A stretch of 63,456 nucleotides of DNA from Porphyromonadaceae bacterium COT-184 OH4590 (GTDB taxonomy: Bacteria; Bacteroidota; Bacteroidia; Bacteroidales; Paludibacteraceae): NCBI GenBank assembly GCA_000768855.1, contig JRAN01000007.1:77446-140901 (forward strand). Direction: 5' to 3'. Shown piece after piece: positions 46,636 through 55,751 of this stretch (positions are counted from its first letter, which is position 1; each line of letters begins with the position of its first letter). The position numbers and the translations under genes are program-made. Under the pieces are notes generated by a model. The model ran no database searches, was not told where the DNA came from, and saw only the letters and a list, made by a program, of their open reading frames with translations.

Positions 46636-49152
46636 ATGAACAAGAATTTTATCAAAAAATGGGGAGGTTATGCAGGGGCTGTATTGCTTTTTATAGCTCT
46701 TTCGATTGCTTTTTTTTATCCCATAGTACTCGAAAACAAAACATTAGTACAATATGATGTCAAAAGCGGTATAGGTTGGGGCAAAGATGCTCGCGACTAC
46801 CACGAAAATACAGGCGAATACGCTCACTGGTCGAATGCCATGTTTTCGGGAATGCCTGCAAACTATACATATATGCCGGAGTCTCCGAATGTTTTCAAAT
46901 CTATCGGCAGAGTTTTGATGTTGAATAATGCTAATAATTGGGGGCTTCTATTTCTCTATATGCTTGGATTTTATATATTGCTCATTTCATTGAGATGCTC
47001 CAACTTGCTCAGCATAATAGGCGCTATAGCTTATGCATTTTGTTCGTACAATCTAGTTATAATAGATGCCGGACATATAGCCAAAGGGCTTGTAATGGCT
47101 ACCATGGCACCTATTATAGGAGGTATAATATTATGTTATAAAGGCAATTACATTTGGGGTGGACTTATAACACTCTTATTTACAGGGCTTAATATCGCTT
47201 GGGCACACCAACAAATCACATATTATCTACTACTTGTAATCATTATCTTGTTTGTTGTTTATTTTCTTTATGCAATAAAAGAGAAAACTCTGCCTCAATT
47301 TGCAAAAGCAACAGTCATACTTATAGCGGTAGCTCTATTGGCTATCTCACCGTCATTGGGGGCGTTGCTGCCTACTATGGATTACTCCAAAGAGACAATG
47401 CGAGGTGGCGCTGTATTAAAAACAAACGCAGAAGGCAAAAAAGAGAGTTCGGGACTTGAGCTTGATTATGCATATCAGTGGAGTTACGGCAAAATGGAGA
47501 CTTTTACTTTGCTTGTTCCCAACTTTGCAGGAGGAAGCTCTACATACAAAGTAGGCAAAGACACCGAAACCTACAAAGCACTTCTTCCCACAGGGCAAGC
47601 CGCTCAATACGCACAATCAATGCCAATGTATTGGGCTGACAACCAATACAAAACTTTTACGTCAGGCACAGTATATGCAGGAGCTATCGTCTGTTTTCTG
47701 TTTGTACTTGGACTTATAATAGTTCGCCGACAAGAAAAATGGTGGATATTGGGAGCAACCATACTATCGTTTATTTTGGCATGGGGGCGTAATTTATACG
47801 TTATCAACGAGTTCCTATTTCACAACTTGCCCCTTTACAATAAGTTTAGAACTCCCGAAATGGCACTCGTTATAGCCAATATGACTATGGCTATGCTGGC
47901 AATATTAGCACTTAGAGAGCTGATAACCAACCACAAAACACACTACAAAGAGTATCTCAAAGCCATCTATATTGCAGGAGGTATTACAGGCGGTATCTGC
48001 CTTTTGTTTGCACTGTTTGGCGGTTCGATGTTCGATTTTACCTCCAATGCCGACAAAAATATGCCCGACTGGTTGCAGACTGCTTTGGTAGCCGACCGTA
48101 AGGCTATGCTCTCATCCGATGCTTGGCGCAGCTTTGCCTTTATAGCCTTGTCTGCGGTTGCTATTTGGTTTTTTATTAAGAAAAATTTTGATGTAAAATA
48201 TCTCTTGGCAATAGTAGGTGTGTTGATATTTATTGACCTTTGGGGAGTGGACAAACGCTATATTTACGAAGAAAAATTTGTTGCCAAACACAAATCTTCC
48301 GAATTTGTAGCCTCACCTGCCACCAATATGATATTGCAGGACAAAGACCCTAACTATCGCGTGCTGAATATGGCTGCAAATACTTTCAACGAGTCGAATA
48401 CATCATATTTCCATAAATCATTAGGCGGATATTCTCCTGCAAAGCTACGTCGTTATCAGGATATTATCGACTTCTATCTCGGCAACCCCAAAGAGGCAAA
48501 TCGCCTTATGAACGATATATTCTCGAATCAAGGTAATTTTGGGAATATATCGCCCAATACCTTTCCTGTAATTAATATGCTCAATGCCAAATATCTGATA
48601 ATGCCGGGACAAAATGGCGAAATACCTCTACTAAACCCTTATGCACTCGGCAATGCATGGTTGGTTGATTCGATAAAATGGGTAGATTCGCCCGACGAAG
48701 AGATAGTGGCTATAGGCAATATCAATCCTCGTACTACGGCTGTAATAGACAAGAGTTGGAAAGATAAGTTTGCTGCCGATATTGTGGTAAATAGCATTAC
48801 CAATGCCGCCTCAGACACTACCAATTATATCCGACTGACCGAATACGCAAATCCAGGACATATTGTATATCAAAGCAATAGCAACACCAACACTTTTGCT
48901 CTATTTTCCGAAGTTTATTACAAAACGTGGAAAGCATATATCAACGGGCAGGAGGTACCTGTAATACGTGCCAACTATATTCTAAGAGGTTTGCAGATAC
49001 CGGCGGGTAAACATAAAATAGAATTTAAGTGCCACGATGAGATTATTACCAAGAGTAGCACATACAGTTTGATAGGTTCTATTGCTGTTGTAGTAGTGTT
49101 ATTAGCGTTGATAGGATTGTTAATTTTTAGAAAATATAAAAATAAAGCATAA
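46636..49152 (+). CDS. YfhO family multi-pass membrane protein
   Basis: 838 residues with about a dozen transmembrane helices and a large soluble segment near 530-800, the typical Bacteroidales YfhO layout. Family marks are FYPIVLENKTLVQYD and WGKDARDYHENTGE near the N-terminus, and FFHKSLGGYSPAKLRRYQD-type and YKTWKAYINGQEVP segments in the C-terminal part. YfhO homologues resemble GT-C glycosyltransferases and are linked to modification of surface polymers in Firmicutes. The rpiB start codon directly follows the stop codon, so the genes are coupled. Confidence 0.88.
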   Translation: MNKNFIKKWGGYAGAVLLFIALSIAFFYPIVLENKTLVQYDVKSGIGWGKDARDYHENTGEYAHWSNAMFSGMPANYTYMPESPNVFKSIGRVLMLNNANNWGLLFLYMLGFYILLISLRCSNLLSIIGAIAYAFCSYNLVIIDAGHIAKGLVMATMAPIIGGIILCYKGNYIWGGLITLLFTGLNIAWAHQQITYYLLLVIIILFVVYFLYAIKEKTLPQFAKATVILIAVALLAISPSLGALLPTMDYSKETMRGGAVLKTNAEGKKESSGLELDYAYQWSYGKMETFTLLVPNFAGGSSTYKVGKDTETYKALLPTGQAAQYAQSMPMYWADNQYKTFTSGTVYAGAIVCFLFVLGLIIVRRQEKWWILGATILSFILAWGRNLYVINEFLFHNLPLYNKFRTPEMALVIANMTMAMLAILALRELITNHKTHYKEYLKAIYIAGGITGGICLLFALFGGSMFDFTSNADKNMPDWLQTALVADRKAMLSSDAWRSFAFIALSAVAIWFFIKKNFDVKYLLAIVGVLIFIDLWGVDKRYIYEEKFVAKHKSSEFVASPATNMILQDKDPNYRVLNMAANTFNESNTSYFHKSLGGYSPAKLRRYQDIIDFYLGNPKEANRLMNDIFSNQGNFGNISPNTFPVINMLNAKYLIMPGQNGEIPLLNPYALGNAWLVDSIKWVDSPDEEIVAIGNINPRTTAVIDKSWKDKFAADIVVNSITNAASDTTNYIRLTEYANPGHIVYQSNSNTNTFALFSEVYYKTWKAYINGQEVPVIRANYILRGLQIPAGKHKIEFKCHDEIITKSSTYSLIGSIAVVVVLLALIGLLIFRKYKNKA

Positions 49153-49629
49153 ATGAAACCCATTAATCTAATGTCTATCGGCATAGCCAACGACCATGCC
49201 GGTTATAACCTTAAAAATAACATAAAAAAATATCTGGAAAACAAAGGTTGCGTGGTGTACGATTTTGGCACCGATTCTGAGGATAGCGTTGATTATCCTG
49301 ATTATGCCCACAGATTGGCTAATGCCGTTGAGAGCGGTTCTTGCGATTTTGGTATTGCTATCTGCGGTTCGGGTAATGGCGTTAATATGACCGTCAACCA
49401 TCATCAAAAAATACGCGGAGCCTTATGTTGGACTACAGAAATAGCACAACTGGCTCGCCTGCACAATGATGCAAACATCATATCCGTGCCTGCTCGTTTC
49501 ATCGACCAAAATCTCGCTTTAGATATGGTAGATACGTTTCTGTCCACAGAGTTTGAGGGTGGACGACACGTGAAAAGGGTAGAAAAAATAGATTTGTCTG
49601 TATTCTCAAATAATAATAGTAATTGTTGA
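49153..49629 (+). CDS. rpiB: Ribose 5-phosphate isomerase B
   Basis: Interconverts ribose 5-phosphate and ribulose 5-phosphate. Signatures are IGIANDHAGYNLK (9-21), catalytic Cys71 in AICGSGNGVNM and TVNHHQKIRGALCW. Length 158 is slightly above average because of a short C-terminal tail. No spacer separates it from YfhO. The methyltransferase begins 1 nt after its stop codon, at the border of an accessory module. Confidence 0.95.
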   Translation: MKPINLMSIGIANDHAGYNLKNNIKKYLENKGCVVYDFGTDSEDSVDYPDYAHRLANAVESGSCDFGIAICGSGNGVNMTVNHHQKIRGALCWTTEIAQLARLHNDANIISVPARFIDQNLALDMVDTFLSTEFEGGRHVKRVEKIDLSVFSNNNSNC

Positions 49630-49630
49630 A

Positions 49631-50902
49631 GTGACTCAACACAAGATAATTAATGGAGATAGTAGATGGATGGCTGAATTAGCAGATAATTCAGTACATT
49701 TGGTAATAACATCACCTCCTTATTGGCAACTCAAAGATTATGGAGTAGAAAACCAAATTGGTTTTCACGATGATTATGAAACTTATATCAATCATTTAAA
49801 TTTGACTTGGAAAGAATGCTTTCGTGTGTTGAAAAAAGGTTGTCGGTTATGTGTGAATATAGGTGACCAATTTGCTCGTTCTACTTATTATGGACGATAT
49901 AAAATAATTCCCATTCATTCTGAAATTATTAAATTTTGCGAAATGATAGGCTTTGATTTTATGGGGCAAATTATTTGGCAAAAAGCTACTACGATGAATA
50001 CCTCAGGAGGAGCAAGTATAATGGGAAGCTACCCACATCCGCGAAATGGTATTGTAAAATTGGATTTTGAGTATATTTTATTATTCAAGAAGCAAGGGGA
50101 TGCACCAAAGCCCACCAAAGAACAAAAAGAAAATTCGACAATGACCAACGAAGAGTGGAACACTTATTTCAATGGACATTGGTATTTTGCAGGAGCAAAA
50201 CAAGATAAGCATTTGGCGATGTTCCCCGAAGAATTGCCGCACCGTTTGATAAAAATGTTTTCCTTCCCAGAGGAGACCGTTCTAGACCCTTTTATGGGAA
50301 GCGGTACAACAGCTCTTGCATCACGCAATCTAGGAAGAAACTCTATTGGTTATGAAATAAATCCTAATTTTATTCCTATTATTGAGGAAAAAATTGGGAC
50401 TGATGACATTTTATCAAAAATTAATATAGATATAGTGAAACAACCAATAATCAAGACCAATTTTGAAGAGGAAATACAAAAACTTCCGTATCAATTTGTC
50501 GATACGCATAAATTGGATAAAAAAATAGATGTCAAAAAAATACAATATGGATCAAAAATAGATGCTGAAAGCACAGGAAAGCGAGAGGAATATTTTTCAG
50601 TAAAAGAAGTGATTTCACCTGAACTTATCAAACTCAATAATGATTTAATCATCCGTTTGATTGGTATTAAACAAAATCCTGAAATCAATGGAAAAGCTAC
50701 GGAGTGGCTCATTAACAAATTAAAAGGAAAAAAAGTTTTCTTAAAATACGATGAAATAAAACACGATGCAGAAAATAATTTAATGGCATATCTTTATCTG
50801 CAAAATAAAACCTTTATCAATGCACATTTGTTGAAAGAAAAATTAGTTTTGGTAGATGAAAGTATTGATTTTAAGTATAAAAATAAGTTTTTAAATATGT
50901 AA
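49631..50902 (+). CDS. Beta-class DNA methyltransferase with C-terminal staphylococcal-nuclease-like domain
   Basis: Modification enzyme of a type II system. A GTG start gives MTQHKIINGD, which already contains the first conserved strand, so a later start is unlikely. Motif IV TSPPYW is at 27-32 and motif I DPFMGSGTT near 219-227; this order is that of beta-class N4-cytosine or N6-adenine enzymes. Residues about 330-420 resemble the SNase fold (IIRLIGIKQNPEINGKA, KKVFLKYDEIKHD, LMAYLYLQNKTFINAHLL). Arg of the RL(L/I) strand is present, but the other catalytic positions (Asp40/Thr41 and Arg87 equivalents) are not, so this domain is probably for DNA binding. Partner endonuclease follows after 11 nt. 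Confidence 0.88.
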   Translation: MTQHKIINGDSRWMAELADNSVHLVITSPPYWQLKDYGVENQIGFHDDYETYINHLNLTWKECFRVLKKGCRLCVNIGDQFARSTYYGRYKIIPIHSEIIKFCEMIGFDFMGQIIWQKATTMNTSGGASIMGSYPHPRNGIVKLDFEYILLFKKQGDAPKPTKEQKENSTMTNEEWNTYFNGHWYFAGAKQDKHLAMFPEELPHRLIKMFSFPEETVLDPFMGSGTTALASRNLGRNSIGYEINPNFIPIIEEKIGTDDILSKINIDIVKQPIIKTNFEEEIQKLPYQFVDTHKLDKKIDVKKIQYGSKIDAESTGKREEYFSVKEVISPELIKLNNDLIIRLIGIKQNPEINGKATEWLINKLKGKKVFLKYDEIKHDAENNLMAYLYLQNKTFINAHLLKEKLVLVDESIDFKYKNKFLNM

Positions 50903-50913
50903 TTTTAAAATAT

Positions 50914-51546
50914 ATGGCAAAAGAATGGATATTGAATAGTGCAATGAATCGCTTCCAATTAAATTTCAAAAGAAATGTAGGGGCTACTTCTGAATCTATA
51001 CGAAATTGCTCTCCAAAAACAATTGAGGAATGGAGGGAATATTATTTTAAGAATGTAAGAAGTAAAGAACATATAGAGGAGTTGGGTAGAAAACTTTATA
51101 CAAAAATCACAGAAGTTATTCAGGCAGAAGTTGATGAAATAACAGAGGAAGATTGTATTAATTATATGTTTCAATTAGTCATTGATAGAACTTTTGACGG
51201 ATATATGACTGAAATTAATACGATTTATGGACAACTCAAAAAAATACTTGATGTAAAAATAGAGCCTGCTCCTGATGAATGGGATAGATTATTTAATGTT
51301 GATTTTTATATTCAAATTAAAGATAAATATATAGGATTGCAAATAAAGCTTATAAATACAGGCATTCAATTGCCTGAAATTTTTAAGGAGTATTCTTTGC
51401 AAGCAGAAACTCATCAAAAATTTACAGAAGTATTTGGAGGGAAGGTTTTTTATTTGTTTTCTAAAAAGATTGGAGATAAAAAAGAAATAGCCAACAAGGA
51501 AATTATAGAAGAAATACAAAAAGAAATAGAAAGATTATTAAAATAA
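50914..51546 (+). CDS. MjaI-like type II restriction endonuclease
   Basis: 210 residues resembling the MjaI family, whose type enzyme cuts at CTAG. Recognisable stretches are MNRFQLNFKRNVG (11-23), EEWREYYFKNVRSKEHIEELGRK region (38-60), RTFDGYMTE and PAPDEWDRLFNVDF (119-132). A PD-(D/E)XK-like active site is likely: Asp130 and Gln143-x-Lys145 in GLQIK. Directly follows the methyltransferase with no controller gene. AT-rich codon use compared with flanking genes suggests acquisition. Recognition of CTAG is inferred from the family only. Confidence 0.8.
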   Translation: MAKEWILNSAMNRFQLNFKRNVGATSESIRNCSPKTIEEWREYYFKNVRSKEHIEELGRKLYTKITEVIQAEVDEITEEDCINYMFQLVIDRTFDGYMTEINTIYGQLKKILDVKIEPAPDEWDRLFNVDFYIQIKDKYIGLQIKLINTGIQLPEIFKEYSLQAETHQKFTEVFGGKVFYLFSKKIGDKKEIANKEIIEEIQKEIERLLK

Positions 51547-51560
51547 CAAATTAAATAAAC

Positions 51561-53234
51561 ATGACAAAAAACAAGTTATCAATTATTTTTGTAGCCCTGT
51601 TTTTGGCTACATCGGCAAGTTCTTTTGCCTGTACAAACTTTTTGGTTGGGAAAAAAGCCTCCACCGATGGTTCAACTATGATTTCTTACTCAGCCGACTC
51701 GTATTGGCTATACGGAGCTCTGTATTTCTTCCCGAGAGCCGACTACAAAAAAGGCGAAAAACTAAAAATCTACGAGTGGGATACTGGCGAATATCGCGGT
51801 GAGATTGACCAAGTGCCTCATACCTATCAGGTTATCGGCAATATGAACGAACACCAATTGAGCATAGGCGAAACCACTTTTACAGGACGTAAAGAGCTAA
51901 AAAACGACGAAGGTATAATGGATTACGGAAGCCTTATCTATGTTACTCTACAGCGTGCCAAAACCGCTCGTGAGGCTATCAAAGTGATGACCGATTTGGT
52001 GGAGAAATACGGTTATTACTCTACCGGCGAAAGTTTCTCTATTGCCGACCCCAACGAAATCTGGATATTGGAGTTGATAGGCAAAGGTCCCGGCATCAAA
52101 GGTGCAGTGTGGGCAGCTATTCGCATACCTGACGATTGCATTTCGGCACATGCCAACCAAGCAAGAATTACCAAAATACCTTTCAAAGACAAACAGAACT
52201 GTATGTACTCAAAAGATGTGGTTAGTTTTGCTCGCTCCAAAGGTTATTTCAATGGCAAAGACGAAGATTTCAGCTTCTCCGACACCTACAATCCTCTCGA
52301 TTTCGAAGGATTGAGATTTTGCGAAGCTCGCGTATGGTCGTTTTTTCGTATGATGAACCCTGATATGAACAAATATATCAGCTATATAAATGGTGAGACC
52401 AAAGATAGAATGCCATTATACATAAAACCTGCAAAACCTGTAAGTGTAGAAGATGTAAAAATGTGTATGAGAGATCATTACGAAGGTACTCCGCTCGATA
52501 TGACTGTTGGTGCAGGCTCCGGACCTTTTGGTTCTCCTTTCCGCAGCAGTCCTTTGGTCTATAAAGTAGATGGAAAAGATTATTTTCATGAACGTCCAAT
52601 AGCCACCCAACAGACAGGTTTCACTTTTGTAGCTCAAATGCGTAGCTGGCAACCCGACCCAATAGGAGGTATCCTCTGGTTTGGTGTAGATGATGCGTCA
52701 ATGGGTATGTATGTTCCTATGTATTGCGGCATAAGTGCCATCCCGAAATGTTTCGATGAGAAAATGGGCAATATGTTCGAATTTTCGTGGCAATCGGCGT
52801 TTTGGGTAAACAACTGGGTGGCATCAATGGTATATAACCGTTATTCTCAACTTATGCCCGACTTACAAGAGTTGCAAAAGAAGTGGGACAACTACTTCAA
52901 AACATCGGTAGCAACAACAGACGCTGAGGCTAACGCTCTGTATAAAAGCAACCCTGCGGCAGCTACCGCTTTACTTACTAAATACTCTATGAAACAATCA
53001 GATGATGTTCTCAATGATTGGCGTAAATTGGGAGAAAGATTTATGGTCAAATATCTTGATGGTGTTACAAAAGGCACTGATGAAAAGGGTAATTTTTTAC
53101 AAAATGACAAACATATTCCTCAAAAAGTTACCCGTCCCGGTTATCCCGAATGGTACAACCGCAAAGAATTTGTACAACCCGACAAAGACCGTTTCCGCGT
53201 CCGTTCACAAGAAGAGATGGATAGGAGAAAATAA
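51561..53234 (+). CDS. C69 family dipeptidase (PepD-like), exported
   Basis: N-terminal-nucleophile hydrolase of family C69. The signal peptide ends directly before Cys24 (SSFA|CTNFLVG), and this cysteine becomes the nucleophile after cleavage. Further marks are ASTDGSTMISYSADSYW and the Trp-rich FEFSWQSAFWVNNWVA segment. Length 557 is typical of Bacteroidales exported members. It probably cleaves dipeptides in the periplasm. It follows the restriction module by 14 nt but is of ordinary composition. Confidence 0.92.
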   Translation: MTKNKLSIIFVALFLATSASSFACTNFLVGKKASTDGSTMISYSADSYWLYGALYFFPRADYKKGEKLKIYEWDTGEYRGEIDQVPHTYQVIGNMNEHQLSIGETTFTGRKELKNDEGIMDYGSLIYVTLQRAKTAREAIKVMTDLVEKYGYYSTGESFSIADPNEIWILELIGKGPGIKGAVWAAIRIPDDCISAHANQARITKIPFKDKQNCMYSKDVVSFARSKGYFNGKDEDFSFSDTYNPLDFEGLRFCEARVWSFFRMMNPDMNKYISYINGETKDRMPLYIKPAKPVSVEDVKMCMRDHYEGTPLDMTVGAGSGPFGSPFRSSPLVYKVDGKDYFHERPIATQQTGFTFVAQMRSWQPDPIGGILWFGVDDASMGMYVPMYCGISAIPKCFDEKMGNMFEFSWQSAFWVNNWVASMVYNRYSQLMPDLQELQKKWDNYFKTSVATTDAEANALYKSNPAAATALLTKYSMKQSDDVLNDWRKLGERFMVKYLDGVTKGTDEKGNFLQNDKHIPQKVTRPGYPEWYNRKEFVQPDKDRFRVRSQEEMDRRK

Positions 53235-53241
53235 TAAAAAT

Positions 53242-53275
53242 AAAAGCTACTAAATTTAGTAGCTTTTATTTTTTA
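53242..53275. terminator. Bidirectional terminator between the C69 dipeptidase and carA
   Basis: A 26-bp uninterrupted palindrome (53242-53267; AAAAGCTACTAAA and its complement) followed by T runs on both strands. The carA stop codon (53256-53258, minus) lies within the palindrome. Confidence 0.88.
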
Positions 53276-54344
53276 TCATATCAATAAATCTATCAAACAG
53301 ATAGATGCTGTCTTGTGGTCCCGGTGCCGATTCGGGATGGTATTGCACAGCAAAAATCTTATCCTCTTTACTCTCAATACCTTCGGTAGTATTATCCAAA
53401 AGATTGATATGAGTTATTTCCAATCCGGTCCCTTTGAGAGAATTTGCATCGATTGCATAGCTGTGATTTTGGCTTGTTATGTGAATTTTACCTGTCTTCA
53501 AATCTTTTACGGGGTGGTTGCCACCTCTATGTCCAAACTTCATCTTATAACTCTTGGCTCCATACGCCAGACTTATCATTTGTAAGCCAAGACATATTCC
53601 AAACATTGGTATTTTGCCACGTATTTTTTTTATTAAATCTATTACGTGTGTAACATAAGCAGGGTCTCCTGGACCATTGGATAAAAATATACCATCGGGA
53701 TTAAACGCAAGTATCTCTTCTACCGGAGTATTGTATGGCACAATGGTAACATTACAATCTTTTTGATTCATAAGACGAATGATATTGTATTTTATACCAC
53801 AGTCGATAGCAACAATATCGTACCTATGATTGGCTGTACGGGAGAACCATCTTTTTTTGCAACTTACACGAGCCACCATATCGGTAGGATAGTTATAAGC
53901 ACGTAATTTGTCCAAAGCAACCTCTTTAGGAGTATCGGGATTGGTTATAATTACTTTTTGCGACCCCTCCGAGCGAATAATTCGTGTAATCTTTCGAGTA
54001 TCTACTCCGCATATAGCAGGTATATTATGCTCTTCGAGCACTTCGGATAAGGTCTTGGTGTAGCGAAAATTAGACGGAATGTCGTTGTATTCTCGTACAA
54101 TAAGCCCACCTATAGTGGGAAATTTGGTTTCATAATCTTCGTCCGTAATGCCGTAATTGCCTATCAAAGGATAGGTCATTACTACCATTTGGTCGGCATA
54201 TGAAGAATCGGAAATCAACTCTTGGTAACCAACCATAGAGGTATTAAAGACTATTTCATTTATAGCCTCTCTGTCGGCACCAAAGCTATATCCGTAAAAT
54301 TCAGTGCCATTTTCCAAAACAATTTTCTTTGTGAATTTTCTCAT
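53256..54344 (-). CDS. carA: Carbamoyl-phosphate synthase small subunit
   Basis: Glutaminase subunit that feeds ammonia to CarB for pyrimidine and arginine synthesis. The start at 54344 (MRKFTKKIVLENGTEF) is preferred over 54380 because homologues begin there and a -7 box (TAATTTTG, minus 54354-54361) sits immediately upstream. 362 residues. The N-terminal CarA domain includes GYQELISDSSYADQ; the glutaminase domain has GICLGLQM (catalytic Cys), HRGGNHPV and YHPESAPGP (catalytic His/Glu). carB is not adjacent. Confidence 0.96.
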   Translation of the reverse strand: MRKFTKKIVLENGTEFYGYSFGADREAINEIVFNTSMVGYQELISDSSYADQMVVMTYPLIGNYGITDEDYETKFPTIGGLIVREYNDIPSNFRYTKTLSEVLEEHNIPAICGVDTRKITRIIRSEGSQKVIITNPDTPKEVALDKLRAYNYPTDMVARVSCKKRWFSRTANHRYDIVAIDCGIKYNIIRLMNQKDCNVTIVPYNTPVEEILAFNPDGIFLSNGPGDPAYVTHVIDLIKKIRGKIPMFGICLGLQMISLAYGAKSYKMKFGHRGGNHPVKDLKTGKIHITSQNHSYAIDANSLKGTGLEITHINLLDNTTEGIESKEDKIFAVQYHPESAPGPQDSIYLFDRFIDMIKNKSY

Positions 54345-54353
54345 ATCGAAAGA

Positions 54354-54361
54354 CAAAATTA
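54354..54361 (-). promoter_or_regulatory. -7 box of carA
   Basis: TAATTTTG on the minus strand ends 10 nt before the chosen ATG, implying a very short leader. Confidence 0.5.
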
Positions 54362-54399
54362 GTAAAAATTTTTGGGACAAAATGTGTTTTGAACAAAAT

Positions 54400-54433
54400 A
54401 AAAATACCCTTAAAAAATTTCAAAGGTATTTTT
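54400..54433 (-). terminator. Terminator after the lipoprotein tandem
   Basis: AAAAATACC (54400-54408) pairs with GGTATTTTT (54425-54433). On the minus strand it follows the last lipoprotein gene by about 30 nt and ends in a T-rich run. Confidence 0.75.
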
Positions 54434-54465
54434 ATCTATATATTACATAATTGTTTTATAATATT

Positions 54466-55716
54466 CTATCGCTGTATAGGTTCCATATTTCCTGTATAAG
54501 TGATTTTTAATCTGCTGCCAAAATGAGAAAGCCCTTCAAATATTATATTTGTTTCTGTAACAATTGCATTTCCGCTATCTATAAAATATATAGGTGCTTT
54601 GTATATATCACCACTGGCAGTACCTATCAAAGAATTACCATATATTTTTGTTCCTTTATTGCCTGGTCTGCTTCCTTTCGATCTCAAAATAGTATTTATT
54701 TCTTGGCTGTCAGATACAGTATAGTTCCCTGGTATTAATTTGTTGGTCTCGCCAGAAGTTATAAATACAATAGACGCTACAAGTTGATGTTCGGGATCTG
54801 GCTCTGTCAATAACAATATTGCTCTTGTATTTGTAGGCTCATATACTTTTCCTAAAAGTAGTACACCCGAATTGAAATTTTTTTCGATTGTGCTTGTCGA
54901 TTGGGGTTCTTCTTCCCACGGATTGGGTCTAAGGTCCTTTATAGAATAATTGCCATCGAAAACAAGACTATATTTTGTATCATTTTCATCTATACCTTTG
55001 AAAGTGATTTTGTTTTCTCCGATATTTAAATTACCTGATTTGAATTTTGGGCGTTCGTCTGCAAACTCTCCATAATCATCATATTCCCACAGGAAGGATT
55101 GTTCCATATCGAATGTCATTTTAGAAAAATCTTGACTAATAGTATAATTGCCGAATGTTGGGTTTAAATTATCATCACTAGCAGGAGCATTCGAACTGAA
55201 ATAAAAAGAGTATATAGCTCCTTTCTTAATGAATTTGTATTTACCGTTGGGTTCGATTTTCACTGTTCCGCTCGGTACCAAATCCAATCTGTACATATGA
55301 TAACCCTCTCCCAAACTATGGTTTCCTAAATACTGAAAGTTTAGTACATCTACTTTGGTTTCTGATGTAGCAAAAGTCTCGGTTACCTTTACAACACAAG
55401 AAGCTTGTTTGGCTCCATCATTAGTGGTTACCGTAATAGTTGTAGTACCATCTTTTAGGGCTTTTACTTTACCCATTTGATCTACAGAGGCTACTTCCGA
55501 ATCGGAAGAAGTCCATTTAACAGACTTGTCGCTTGCATTATCGGGAGTTACCGTAACTGTAAGGGTAAACTCTTCTCCAACATTGACTGTCTTCTCTTTA
55601 ATATCAAGCGATACACTTGTTACCGGAATATTACTTTGGGATGGCTTTTCACAAGAAAAGAGCCCAAAAATAACTACTACAAAAGTAAGCATGCTTACAC
55701 AAAATGTTTTTTTCAT
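54466..55716 (-). CDS. Lipoprotein with Big_2 domain and one copy of a novel repeated domain (paralogue 1)
   Basis: 416 residues. Lipoprotein signal ending LFSC (Cys22). Residues about 33-115 form a bacterial Ig-like group 2 domain (SVSLDIKEKTVNVGEEFTLT ... VKWTSSDSEVASVD). Residues about 120-275 form a domain, here called A, that ends with NPWEEEP. The last 140 residues form domain B, recognisable by GNYTVSDS, IYFIDSGNAIVTE and GLSHFGSRLKITYTGN. The same A and B domains occur in the next two genes. I do not recognise A or B. Likely on the outer membrane facing outward or inward; role unknown. Probably cotranscribed with paralogue 2 (35-nt gap). Confidence 0.82.
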   Translation of the reverse strand: MKKTFCVSMLTFVVVIFGLFSCEKPSQSNIPVTSVSLDIKEKTVNVGEEFTLTVTVTPDNASDKSVKWTSSDSEVASVDQMGKVKALKDGTTTITVTTNDGAKQASCVVKVTETFATSETKVDVLNFQYLGNHSLGEGYHMYRLDLVPSGTVKIEPNGKYKFIKKGAIYSFYFSSNAPASDDNLNPTFGNYTISQDFSKMTFDMEQSFLWEYDDYGEFADERPKFKSGNLNIGENKITFKGIDENDTKYSLVFDGNYSIKDLRPNPWEEEPQSTSTIEKNFNSGVLLLGKVYEPTNTRAILLLTEPDPEHQLVASIVFITSGETNKLIPGNYTVSDSQEINTILRSKGSRPGNKGTKIYGNSLIGTASGDIYKAPIYFIDSGNAIVTETNIIFEGLSHFGSRLKITYTGNMEPIQR

Positions 55717-55751
55717 AAAACTTTAACCATTTTTGTTTTTTATTAAATAAT

